Position numbers and translations under genes: made by a program. A stretch of 64,000 nucleotides of DNA. Origin: S5-A14a sp050908895. Lineage in GTDB: Bacteria; Bacillota; Clostridia; Peptostreptococcales; Anaerovoracaceae. Shown here in pieces: positions 24,321-30,837 of this stretch. Under the pieces are notes generated by a model that was given only the letters and a program-made list of their open reading frames with translations, had not been told where the DNA came from and did not search any database. Positions within the stretch are counted from its first letter, which is position 1. Every line of letters begins with the position of its first letter. The stretch is from contig CP171222.1 in assembly GCA_050908895.1 (NCBI GenBank), positions 434,001 through 498,000 on the forward strand, read 5' to 3'.

Positions 24321-24968
24321 ATGTTAAGAACAATTTTGTTGGGACCTCCAGGAGCTGGAAAAGGTACTCAGGCAGTAAAGATTGTTGAAAAGTATAATAT
24401 ACCTCATATTTCAACGGGAGACATTTTCCGTGAGAATATAAAAAACGGTACAGACCTTGGAAAAAGAGCAAAAGCTTATATGGATAAGGGTGAACTTGTG
24501 CCGGATGAGTTGGTTGTGGAAATTGCTACAGACCGTCTGACCAAAGACGATTGCAAAAATGGTTTTCTTCTAGATGGCTTCCCTAGAACTATCTTCCAAG
24601 CTGAAAAGCTGGATGCATTCTTAGAAGCAAGAGGTGAGAAAATTGACAAAGTAATTAACATCGATGTTGATACAGAAGCTTTGGTTAAGAGGATAACCGG
24701 TCGTAGGGTTTGTAAACAATGTGGTGCGAGTTATCACGTAGAAAATATACCACCGAAAAAAGAAGGCGTTTGCGATCTTTGTGGTGGAGAGCTAATCCAA
24801 AGAGCCGATGACACAGAAGAAACTGTTTTAAACAGAATCGATGTTTATAACAAGCAGACAATGCCTCTTGTTGACTATTATAAGAAAGCGGGAATCATCG
24901 CAGACATCGATGGAAATAAAGAATTAGATGAGGTTCTTGCAGATATAGTTAAAGCCTTAGGTGAGTAA
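24321..24968 (+). CDS. adk: Adenylate kinase
   Basis: Adk (215 residues) interconverts ATP, AMP and ADP. P-loop GPPGAGKGTQA at 8-18, LLDGFPRT in the core, and ITGRRVCKQCG starting the LID. The LID is the zinc type, with CxxC pairs CKQCG and CDLCG. Its stop lies two bases before the map ATG. Confidence 0.98.
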   Translation: MLRTILLGPPGAGKGTQAVKIVEKYNIPHISTGDIFRENIKNGTDLGKRAKAYMDKGELVPDELVVEIATDRLTKDDCKNGFLLDGFPRTIFQAEKLDAFLEARGEKIDKVINIDVDTEALVKRITGRRVCKQCGASYHVENIPPKKEGVCDLCGGELIQRADDTEETVLNRIDVYNKQTMPLVDYYKKAGIIADIDGNKELDEVLADIVKALGE

Positions 24969-24969
24969 A

Positions 24970-25716
24970 ATGATAATCATTAAGTCAAAAGACGAAATTG
25001 ATTTGATGCGTGAGTCGGGAAAAGTTACCGGCTACGTATTGAGATCCCTTGAGGATTTAATTAAGCCCGGTATTTCTACCATGGATATCAATAACTACGT
25101 TGAAAAAATCATAACCGGCTACAATATGACACCTACCTTTAAAGGGTATGGCGGTTTTCCAGGAGCTGCATGCGTTTCAGTAAATGAAGAAATAGTACAC
25201 GGTATTCCGGATAATGATCGAATTTTAAAAGAGGGGGATATCGTAAGCGTAGATGTGGGATCTACTTGGAAACATTATGTAAGTGATGCGGCGCGAACCT
25301 ATCCTGTGGGAAAAGTTAGTGATGAGGCTATGAATCTCATAAAAACAACAAAAGAAAGCTTTTTCAAAGGAATTGAATTTGCAAAAGTGGGACATCGGTT
25401 ATCAGATATCTCTCATGCGATTCAAGTTCATGCTGAAGCAGCGGGATATGGAGTTATAAGGGAATATGTAGGGCATGGTGTAGGGCGAAACTTACATGAA
25501 GATCCCCAGATTCCTAATTACGGACCGGCCGGAAAGGGTCCAAGGCTTGCAGAGGGCATGGTGCTGGCTATAGAACCAATGATAGTTACAGGCAGTTATG
25601 AGACTGAGACACTTCTTAATGACTGGACTGTAGTGACTGTTGATGGTGGACTGGCGGCCCATTATGAAAACACAGTAGTAATAAATGATGGTGAGCCGGA
25701 GTTGCTCACTCTATAA
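24970..25716 (+). CDS. map: Methionine aminopeptidase, type I
   Basis: The 248-residue enzyme removes the N-terminal Met from new proteins. Five metal ligands are recognisable: Asp in SVDVGSTW, Asp in YVSDAARTYPVG, His in GHGVGRNLHEDP, Glu in LAIEPMI, Glu in HYENTVV. ATG 24970 is preferred over GTG 24961, which overlaps adk, because AGGTGAG is correctly spaced for the ATG. Confidence 0.97.
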   Translation: MIIIKSKDEIDLMRESGKVTGYVLRSLEDLIKPGISTMDINNYVEKIITGYNMTPTFKGYGGFPGAACVSVNEEIVHGIPDNDRILKEGDIVSVDVGSTWKHYVSDAARTYPVGKVSDEAMNLIKTTKESFFKGIEFAKVGHRLSDISHAIQVHAEAAGYGVIREYVGHGVGRNLHEDPQIPNYGPAGKGPRLAEGMVLAIEPMIVTGSYETETLLNDWTVVTVDGGLAAHYENTVVINDGEPELLTL

Positions 25717-25730
25717 GGAGAGAGGTATTC

Positions 25731-25949
25731 ATGGCGAAAAAGGACGTCATCGAGGCGGTAGGAACTGTAGTAGACGCCCAACCGAACGCTATGTTCAAGG
25801 TTAGGCTCGAAAACGGTTTCGAAATACTAGCCCATATTTCGGGCAAAATAAGGATGAACTATATAAGGATACTTCCTGGAGATAAAGTTAAGGTGGAACT
25901 TTCACCTTACGACTTGACCAGAGGTAGAATTACATGGCGAGATAAGTAA
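25731..25949 (+). CDS. infA: Translation initiation factor IF-1
   Basis: IF-1 (72 residues) occupies the A site of the 30S subunit during initiation. OB-fold segments: DVIEAVGTVVDAQPNAMFKV, ILAHISGKIRMNYIRILPGD and DLTRGRITWR. Canonical position between map and rpmJ; AAGGAGAGAGGT upstream. Confidence 0.97.
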   Translation: MAKKDVIEAVGTVVDAQPNAMFKVRLENGFEILAHISGKIRMNYIRILPGDKVKVELSPYDLTRGRITWRDK

Positions 25950-25967
25950 GCTTACAGGAGGGATAAA

Positions 25968-26081
25968 ATGAAAGTTAGAGCTTCCGTAAAACCCATTTGC
26001 GAAAAGTGCAAGGTAATCAAAAGACATGGGAAAGTAATGGTTATCTGTGAAAATCCTAAGCACAAGCAGAAGCAGGGTTAA
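25968..26081 (+). CDS. rpmJ: Ribosomal protein L36
   Basis: A 37-residue L36 (MKVRASVKPICEKCKVIKRH). The zinc ligands are CEKC, the Cys in MVICEN, and a following His. Start after AGGAGGGATAAA; TAA at 26079-26081. Confidence 0.95.
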   Translation: MKVRASVKPICEKCKVIKRHGKVMVICENPKHKQKQG

Positions 26082-26196
26082 AATTTAAAACGTTATGGAC
26101 CTAAAACCGGGTTTAGGATTCCAAATATTTTTTCATGTGAACCTGTCTATATCACTCCCGGAGAAAGTGACGGAAGATAGGAGAAGGAGGATAATA

Positions 26197-26565
26197 ATGG
26201 CTCGTATAGCCGGAGTTGACTTACCAAGAGATAAGAGAGTTGAAATTGGTCTAACATACATTTATGGTATAGGCAAAGCAACTTCTCAGGCAATTCTCGA
26301 AAAGACTGGAATAAATCCAGATACAAGAATTAAAGATCTTACAGAGGACGAAGTAGGCAAAATCAGAAAGACCATAGAAGCAGATTATGCTGTAGAGGGT
26401 GATCTTAAAAGAGAAGTAAGTCTTAATATTAAAAGACTTATGGAAATTGGTAGTTACAGAGGCATTAGACACAGAAGAGGTCTTCCAGTAAGAGGACAGA
26501 AAACTAAGACTAATGCTAGAACAAGAAAAGGTCCTAAAAAGACTGTAGGAAGAAAGAAAAAATAA
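26197..26565 (+). CDS. rpsM: Ribosomal protein S13
   Basis: S13 (122 residues) lies at the top of the 30S head and contacts tRNA and L5. It starts MARIAGVDLPRDKRVEIGL at ATG 26197, seven bases after AAGGAGG; the open frame extends upstream to 26095 but that part is not S13. SYRGIRHRRGLPVRGQ is near 90-105. The tail is basic. Confidence 0.97.
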   Translation: MARIAGVDLPRDKRVEIGLTYIYGIGKATSQAILEKTGINPDTRIKDLTEDEVGKIRKTIEADYAVEGDLKREVSLNIKRLMEIGSYRGIRHRRGLPVRGQKTKTNARTRKGPKKTVGRKKK

Positions 26566-26582
26566 GAAGGAGGTAAATAATA

Positions 26583-26981
26583 ATGGCTAAAGCTGTAAAG
26601 AAAACAGTTCGTAGAAAAAAAAGAGAACGAAAGAATGTCGTTAAAGGCCAGGCTTATATTCAATCCTCCTTTAACAATACTCTAGTAACACTGACTGATA
26701 TGGACGGAAACGCTCTGTCTTGGTCAAGTGCGGGATCCCTAGGATTTAAGGGTTCAAAGAAGTCTACTCCTTTCGCAGCACAGATGGCAGCAGAGGAAGC
26801 GACTAAAGCGGCTATGGAACACGGACTAAAGACTGTAGAAGTTTATGTAAAAGGCCCGGGTTCCGGAAGAGAAGCAGCAATCAGAGCATTAGCTCAGGCT
26901 GGTCTTGAAATTACTCTAATAAAAGATGTAACTCCAATTCCACATAATGGTTGCAGACCACCAAAGAGAAGAAGAGTCTAA
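26583..26981 (+). CDS. rpsK: Ribosomal protein S11
   Basis: S11 (132 residues) lines the E-site platform. Family features: AYIQSSFNNTLVTLTDMDGN, SAGSLGFKGSKKSTPFAAQ and the basic end THE-like PIPHNGCRPPKRRRV. Preceded by AAGGAGGTAAATA. Confidence 0.97.
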   Translation: MAKAVKKTVRRKKRERKNVVKGQAYIQSSFNNTLVTLTDMDGNALSWSSAGSLGFKGSKKSTPFAAQMAAEEATKAAMEHGLKTVEVYVKGPGSGREAAIRALAQAGLEITLIKDVTPIPHNGCRPPKRRRV

Positions 26982-26999
26982 TAGAAGGGAGGATTAGTG

Positions 27000-27587
27000 A
27001 TGGCAGTAAACAGACAACCAATATTAAAAAGATGTAGATCTCTTGATATAGATCCAAGCCACTTAGGTATTTATAAGACATCTAAGAAAGCTCCAAAGAA
27101 GAGCTTCAAAAAGATGAGCGAATATGGCATTCAGCTAAGAGAAAAGCAGAGAGCTAAGTTCATCTACGGGATGCTTGAAAAACAGTTCAGAAACACTTTC
27201 GACAAAGCAGCGAAGAAGCCAGGTATTACCGGTGAAAACCTACTGATAATGCTGGAAAAAAGACTGGACAATGTTGTGTACAGAATGGGCCTTGCAACTA
27301 CAAGAAGAGATGCAAGACAGGCAGTAGTACATGGTCACTACACAGTTAACGGCAAGAAAGTTAACATCCCTTCCTACCAGGTAAATCCTGGCGATGTAAT
27401 TAAAGTTAAGGAAAAGAGCATGAGTTCTCCTAAGTTTAAAGAAATTAAGGAGATGCAAGTAGGAATTCCCGGATGGCTATCAGTTGATAGAGAAAAGCTT
27501 CAAGGGAAGGTTTTAGCAGACCCTACTAGAGATCAGATTGATACTCCTGTAGAAGAGCATCTTATCGTCGAATTGTATTCCAAGTAA
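27000..27587 (+). CDS. rpsD: Ribosomal protein S4
   Basis: S4 (195 residues) is a primary 16S binder with an S4 RNA-binding domain (LLIMLEKRLDNVVYRMG near 83-99). Only one Cys is present in the N-terminal region, so this is the zinc-free form. ATG 27000 lies seven bases after GGGAGG; GTG 26997 is less likely. Confidence 0.97.
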   Translation: MAVNRQPILKRCRSLDIDPSHLGIYKTSKKAPKKSFKKMSEYGIQLREKQRAKFIYGMLEKQFRNTFDKAAKKPGITGENLLIMLEKRLDNVVYRMGLATTRRDARQAVVHGHYTVNGKKVNIPSYQVNPGDVIKVKEKSMSSPKFKEIKEMQVGIPGWLSVDREKLQGKVLADPTRDQIDTPVEEHLIVELYSK

Positions 27588-27643
27588 TAAGTTAGTTATG
27601 GCTTTTAGAACCAATTTACTTTGGAAGATAAGGAGGGTTTTTA

Positions 27644-28588
27644 GTGATAGAAATCGAAAAACCTACAATTGAAAAATTTGTAGACGAAGATAGGAAATAC
27701 GGAAAATTTGTCATTGAACCTTTGGAAAGAGGTTATGGAACGACTCTAGGAAATGCTATGAGGAGAATCCTTCTCAGCTCGCTTCCGGGAGCTGCTGTGA
27801 CATCTGTTAAAATTGATGGAGTTCTTCATGAATTCTCAACTCTTCCTAATGTTAGGGAAGATGTTACGGAAATCATTTTGAACCTTAAAAAACTTGCTGT
27901 TAGACTTAACAGTGAAGAACCAAAGCGTGTGATAGTGAATGCAGTTGGTCCTAAGGAAGTAACTGCAGCGGATATTATTGGGGATTCAGAACTTGAAATT
28001 TTCAATAAGGATCTCCACATTGCTACCCTTGAAGAGGGAGCAAACTTGATAATGGAGATAACAATTGCAAGGGGACGGGGTTACAGAACTGCTGACCTTA
28101 ACAAGACAGAGGATACACCAATTGCGGTTATCCCGGTTGACTCAATTTTTACTCCTGTTACTATGGTAAACTATACAGTAGAGAATACACGTGTAGGACA
28201 GGTAACAGATTATGATAAATTAACCTTGGAACTTTGGACTGATGGCTCAGTAACGCCTGAAGAAGGAGTTTCCATCGGCGCTAAAATCATGAATGAGCAT
28301 CTAAATCTGCTCATGTCACTTGATGATTCCGCTGACCATTTCGAAATAATGGTGGAAAAAGAAGAAGACCAAAAGGAAAAGGCTTTGGAGATGACGATCG
28401 AAGAGCTTGAATTATCCGTGAGGTCATTCAACTGCTTAAAGAGAGCAAATATCAACACCGTTGAGGAACTTACTGAAAAGAGCGACGAAGATATGATGAA
28501 GGTAAGGAACCTTGGTAGGAAGTCTCTAGAAGAGGTGAAAAATAAGTTAACAGAGCTTGGATTATCTCTTAGAGAGACTGACGTATAG
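27644..28588 (+). CDS. rpoA: RNA polymerase alpha subunit
   Basis: RpoA (314 residues). The N-terminal assembly domain has ERGYGTTLGNAMRRILLSSLPG; the C-terminal domain has LELSVRSFNCLKRANINTV and VRNLGRKSLEEVKNKL, which contact DNA and activators. Start is GTG 27644 after AAGGAGGGTTTTTA. Canonical place between rpsD and rplQ. Confidence 0.98.
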   Translation: MIEIEKPTIEKFVDEDRKYGKFVIEPLERGYGTTLGNAMRRILLSSLPGAAVTSVKIDGVLHEFSTLPNVREDVTEIILNLKKLAVRLNSEEPKRVIVNAVGPKEVTAADIIGDSELEIFNKDLHIATLEEGANLIMEITIARGRGYRTADLNKTEDTPIAVIPVDSIFTPVTMVNYTVENTRVGQVTDYDKLTLELWTDGSVTPEEGVSIGAKIMNEHLNLLMSLDDSADHFEIMVEKEEDQKEKALEMTIEELELSVRSFNCLKRANINTVEELTEKSDEDMMKVRNLGRKSLEEVKNKLTELGLSLRETDV

Positions 28589-28608
28589 CACGGAGAAAGG
28601 AGACTAAA

Positions 28609-28950
28609 ATGCCTGGATATAGAAAACTTGGCAGACCAACTGCTCACAGAAAATCTATGCTTAGAAACATCGTTACCGATCTTTTCAGAGAAGGTAGGAT
28701 TACAACAACAGATTGCAGAGCAAAGGAAGCCAGAAGAACAGCTGAAAAGCTAATCACGATTGCAAAGAAAGGCGATTTGCACGCAAGACGTCAGGTGCTG
28801 GCATACATCTACGATGAAGATGTTGTTACAAAGCTTTTTGAAGAAATCGCTCCTAAATATGAGGAAAGACATGGTGGTTACACTAGAATCCTTAAATTAG
28901 GACCTCGTTCCGGCGACAACGCAGAAGTTGTATTTTTGGAACTGGTATAA
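28609..28950 (+). CDS. rplQ: Ribosomal protein L17
   Basis: L17 (113 residues) is at the tunnel exit. It begins PGYRKLGRPTAHRKSMLRN and ends GDNAEVVFLELV. Last gene of the ribosomal operon, immediately followed by a strong terminator. Confidence 0.97.
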   Translation: MPGYRKLGRPTAHRKSMLRNIVTDLFREGRITTTDCRAKEARRTAEKLITIAKKGDLHARRQVLAYIYDEDVVTKLFEEIAPKYEERHGGYTRILKLGPRSGDNAEVVFLELV

Positions 28951-28970
28951 TTTCAAAATCGATATTAAAC

Positions 28971-29004
28971 AAAGCCTGAGAGATTAATCTATCTCAGGCT
29001 TTTT
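28971..29004 (+). terminator. Terminator of the ribosomal operon
   Basis: AAAGCCTGAGA (28971-28981) pairs with TCTCAGGCTTT (28992-29002), an 11-bp perfect stem with T-rich end. Confidence 0.93.
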
Positions 29005-29088
29005 GCGTTGCTGTAAAACCGCAACTTTAAAACTTTAAGCGCAACAGAAAATTTTATAATGAGAAAATTTAAAAAATATATAATCGAA

Positions 29089-29119
29089 TTGTTTAATTAT
29101 AGAAAAGGTTGTGTATAAT
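29089..29119 (+). promoter_or_regulatory. Promoter of small helical protein gene
   Basis: TATAAT at 29114-29119 preceded by TGTG gives an extended -10; the best -35 is TTGTTT at 29089-29094 (19-base spacer). Confidence 0.5.
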
Positions 29120-29191
29120 TAAATCAAGGTTAGAGAAAAAAGTGGTTTAAATAAAATTTGAACTTGCAGATTATAAGAGGGGGATATGGAT

Positions 29192-29536
29192 ATGGCATTT
29201 ATGGATGATATTAAAAACAAGGCAAAAAATTTATCAGATGGAGCTAAAGACATCTTTGAGGATGTTAAAGACAGCAGTGAAAAGCTTATTGACAAAGCCG
29301 GTAAAACATATGATGAGACCAAAGATAAAGCGGAAAAAGCATATGACGATGCCAAATCTAAAGCTTCCAAGGGATATGACGATGCTATGGAAAAATTAGA
29401 TAGCACAAAAAAGAATTTAAATGAAAAAATGGATGAAGCCAAGAAAAACTTAAACAGAAAGCTTGATGAACAGTATGACAAGCTTGAGGAGAAAAAAGAA
29501 ACTGCTAAAAAGCAGATAACAAAAGCTACCAAATAA
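29192..29536 (+). CDS. Small charged amphipathic-helix protein
   Basis: The 114-residue protein is almost all Lys, Asp, Glu and Ala. It has an 11-residue-like periodicity (KDKAEKAYDDAKSKASKGYD) reminiscent of LEA or apolipoprotein-type helices. No signal peptide or catalytic motif. ATG 29192 is preferred over ATG 29186 because GAGGGGG ends eight bases before it. Such proteins are often stress-induced or membrane-surface associated in Firmicutes; this is family-style inference. It is the first of three similar small genes in a row. Confidence 0.7.
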   Translation: MAFMDDIKNKAKNLSDGAKDIFEDVKDSSEKLIDKAGKTYDETKDKAEKAYDDAKSKASKGYDDAMEKLDSTKKNLNEKMDEAKKNLNRKLDEQYDKLEEKKETAKKQITKATK

Positions 29537-29672
29537 ATAATGTTTAGCCATTTTGTTAAATAATTCTGCTTTAAATATTAGCCCATATATTTGCCTTTCA
29601 AATGAGTGTACAACGTTTGGAAAGGTTGTATTGCCAATAAACAGGGAGGCCAATATGGATAGGAGGTTCGAT

Positions 29673-29861
29673 ATGAGTAAGACATTGAAAGAGAGACTGG
29701 TTGAGAAAGGTGAAGAGCTTCATGAAGGACTTATCCAGACATATGAAGTTGAAGGTGAAGACATCATTTCAGATAAAACAGGATTTTCTATGGGAAAGAA
29801 ACAATTAGAAGAAGCAGTTGAAAATATGGAGAAAGTATCGGAGGAAAAGGAATCCGAATAA
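29673..29861 (+). CDS. Small acidic helical protein
   Basis: Sixty-two residues (MSKTLKERLVEKGEELHEG) with a Glu-rich tail. AGGAGG lies six bases before ATG 29673; an upstream in-frame ATG at 29655 behind GGGAGG would add six residues. No recognisable domain. It lies between two other helical proteins and may be co-regulated with them. Confidence 0.6.
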   Translation: MSKTLKERLVEKGEELHEGLIQTYEVEGEDIISDKTGFSMGKKQLEEAVENMEKVSEEKESE

Positions 29862-29884
29862 TTTAGCAATTGATTGCAATTGTC

Positions 29885-29909
29885 AGAGCTGGCCGTGTGG
29901 ACCAGCTCT
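29885..29909. terminator. Hairpin between small helical genes
   Basis: AGAGCTGG (29885-29892) and CCAGCTCT (29902-29909) form a perfect 8-bp stem. The following bases (ACTAATATAG) are not a T-run, so termination is uncertain. Confidence 0.4.
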
Positions 29910-29977
29910 ACTAATATAGTTAACACAACGGAGAATAAAATACTATTGATTTACGAATTTGAGAAAGTGAGAAGAAC

Positions 29978-30289
29978 ATGGGTAAGAAAGACGTAAGTAA
30001 AGAAATTAAAAACTATGCTAATGAAGCGAAAGAATATGCAAAGGATTATGCAGCTGATGTGGTTGAATATGCATCTGATATGAAAGATGATGCTTTAGAT
30101 TTTGCTGAAGATGTGGAAAAACAGGTTAAGAAGAAAGCAAAAAAATTTAAAAAAGATTTGAAGAAAGCAAAGAAAAAGACCTTTGGCAGAAATAAGACTT
30201 ATTATACAGAAGCTGCTATTGGAGCGTCAGTGGTATTAGTGGCTGCGGGAGTTTTGTTGGCTTCATATTTAATCGGAAAAGAAGAGTAG
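29978..30289 (+). CDS. Helical protein with C-terminal membrane anchor
   Basis: The 103-residue protein has a charged helical body (YAKDYAADVVEYASDMKDDA), a lysine-rich stretch (KKKAKKFKKDLKKAKKK) and a single membrane helix at about 76-98 (IGASVVLVAAGVLLASYLIG). It is probably anchored by its tail with the helix in the cytoplasm, or the reverse. Architecture recalls YtxH-type stress proteins turned around. Function unknown. Confidence 0.65.
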   Translation: MGKKDVSKEIKNYANEAKEYAKDYAADVVEYASDMKDDALDFAEDVEKQVKKKAKKFKKDLKKAKKKTFGRNKTYYTEAAIGASVVLVAAGVLLASYLIGKEE

Positions 30290-30393
30290 TAGCTTTATAG
30301 GAAATAGCAAATAAACCTGTGGTTTCGATTTGTAACTGATTGAATATTTATTAGTTTCTAAGCTATTAGTCTTGGCGTATGAAAAAGAATACG

Positions 30394-30422
30394 TTGACAA
30401 ATTCTTAGAGACGATGTATTCT
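30394..30422 (+). promoter_or_regulatory. Promoter of the cobalamin riboswitch transcript
   Basis: TTGACA (30394-30399), 17-base spacer, TATTCT (30417-30422). Transcription would start near 30429, about 16 nt before the aptamer. Confidence 0.75.
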
Positions 30423-30444
30423 ATAGGTGTAGCTAAATTAAAAT

Positions 30445-30615
30445 TTCGTGTTCTTGCATTGCAAGCTAAGAGGGAAGCAGGTTAGAGCCCTGCGCGGTCC
30501 CGCCACTGTAAGCGAGGAGCTGAGCTCAGGAGCTATTCTATAGCGTTATGACCACTGGGAAACTGGGAAGGTTTGAGCGAGGTTAAGATACGCTAAGCCA
30601 GGAGACCTGCACGAG
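30445..30615 (+). ncRNA. Cobalamin riboswitch aptamer, no downstream gene
   Basis: The conserved core is clear: AGAGGGAAGCAGG and then CGGTCCCGCCACTGTAAGCG (30495-30514), and the B12 box AAGCCAGGAGACCTGC (30595-30610). TCGTG (30446-30450) pairs with CACGA (30610-30614) to close the aptamer. These RNAs bind adenosyl- or methylcobalamin-type ligands and normally switch off B12 synthesis, transport or B12-independent genes. Here the next events are a terminator at 30673, a second at 30744, and then pcrA with its own promoter. No cobalamin gene follows. Confidence 0.93.
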
Positions 30616-30672
30616 ATGTTTCTTTAGGGCGGTGAACCCTTTATTGAAACGACCTTATATACAGCAAAAACG

Positions 30673-30701
30673 GGCTGTGGGCTTAAACCACGGTCTTTTT
30701 T
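30673..30701 (+). terminator. Riboswitch expression-platform terminator
   Basis: GGCTGTGG (30673-30680) pairs with CCACGGTC (30688-30695), two G-T pairs, followed by six T residues. It is positioned to end the riboswitch transcript. Confidence 0.8.
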
Positions 30702-30743
30702 ATAGGACAATGTGGAGAGCCGGATGCTTTTCATTCTTTTTGC

Positions 30744-30776
30744 AGAGACAGGACTCGTCACCCTGTCTCTTTTAAT
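30744..30776 (+). terminator. Second terminator before pcrA
   Basis: AGAGACAGG (30744-30752) pairs perfectly with CCTGTCTCT (30762-30770), followed by TTTTAATTTATTT. It makes read-through from the riboswitch into pcrA unlikely. Confidence 0.8.
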
Positions 30777-30780
30777 TTAT

Positions 30781-30809
30781 TTGCATACCCAAAAGTGTCC
30801 GAATATGAT
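30781..30809 (+). promoter_or_regulatory. pcrA promoter
   Basis: TTGCAT (30781-30786), 17-base spacer, TATGAT (30804-30809), 28 bp before the ATG. Confidence 0.65.
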
Positions 30810-30837
30810 AAAATTATAGGGAAAGCAGGAGGAAAAA

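Larger units (their letters stand above)
30616..30837 (+). other. Region between riboswitch and pcrA
   Basis: It holds an AGGG/CCCT hairpin inside GTTTC/GAAAC (30617-30650), the expression-platform terminator, a second terminator and the pcrA promoter. The only ORF (30710-30775, 21 codons) ends inside the second terminator and has no ribosome site. Confidence 0.6.

Noticed and set aside
30710..30775. 21-codon ORF after the riboswitch
   Set aside because: No ribosome site, and its end lies in the stem of a terminator.
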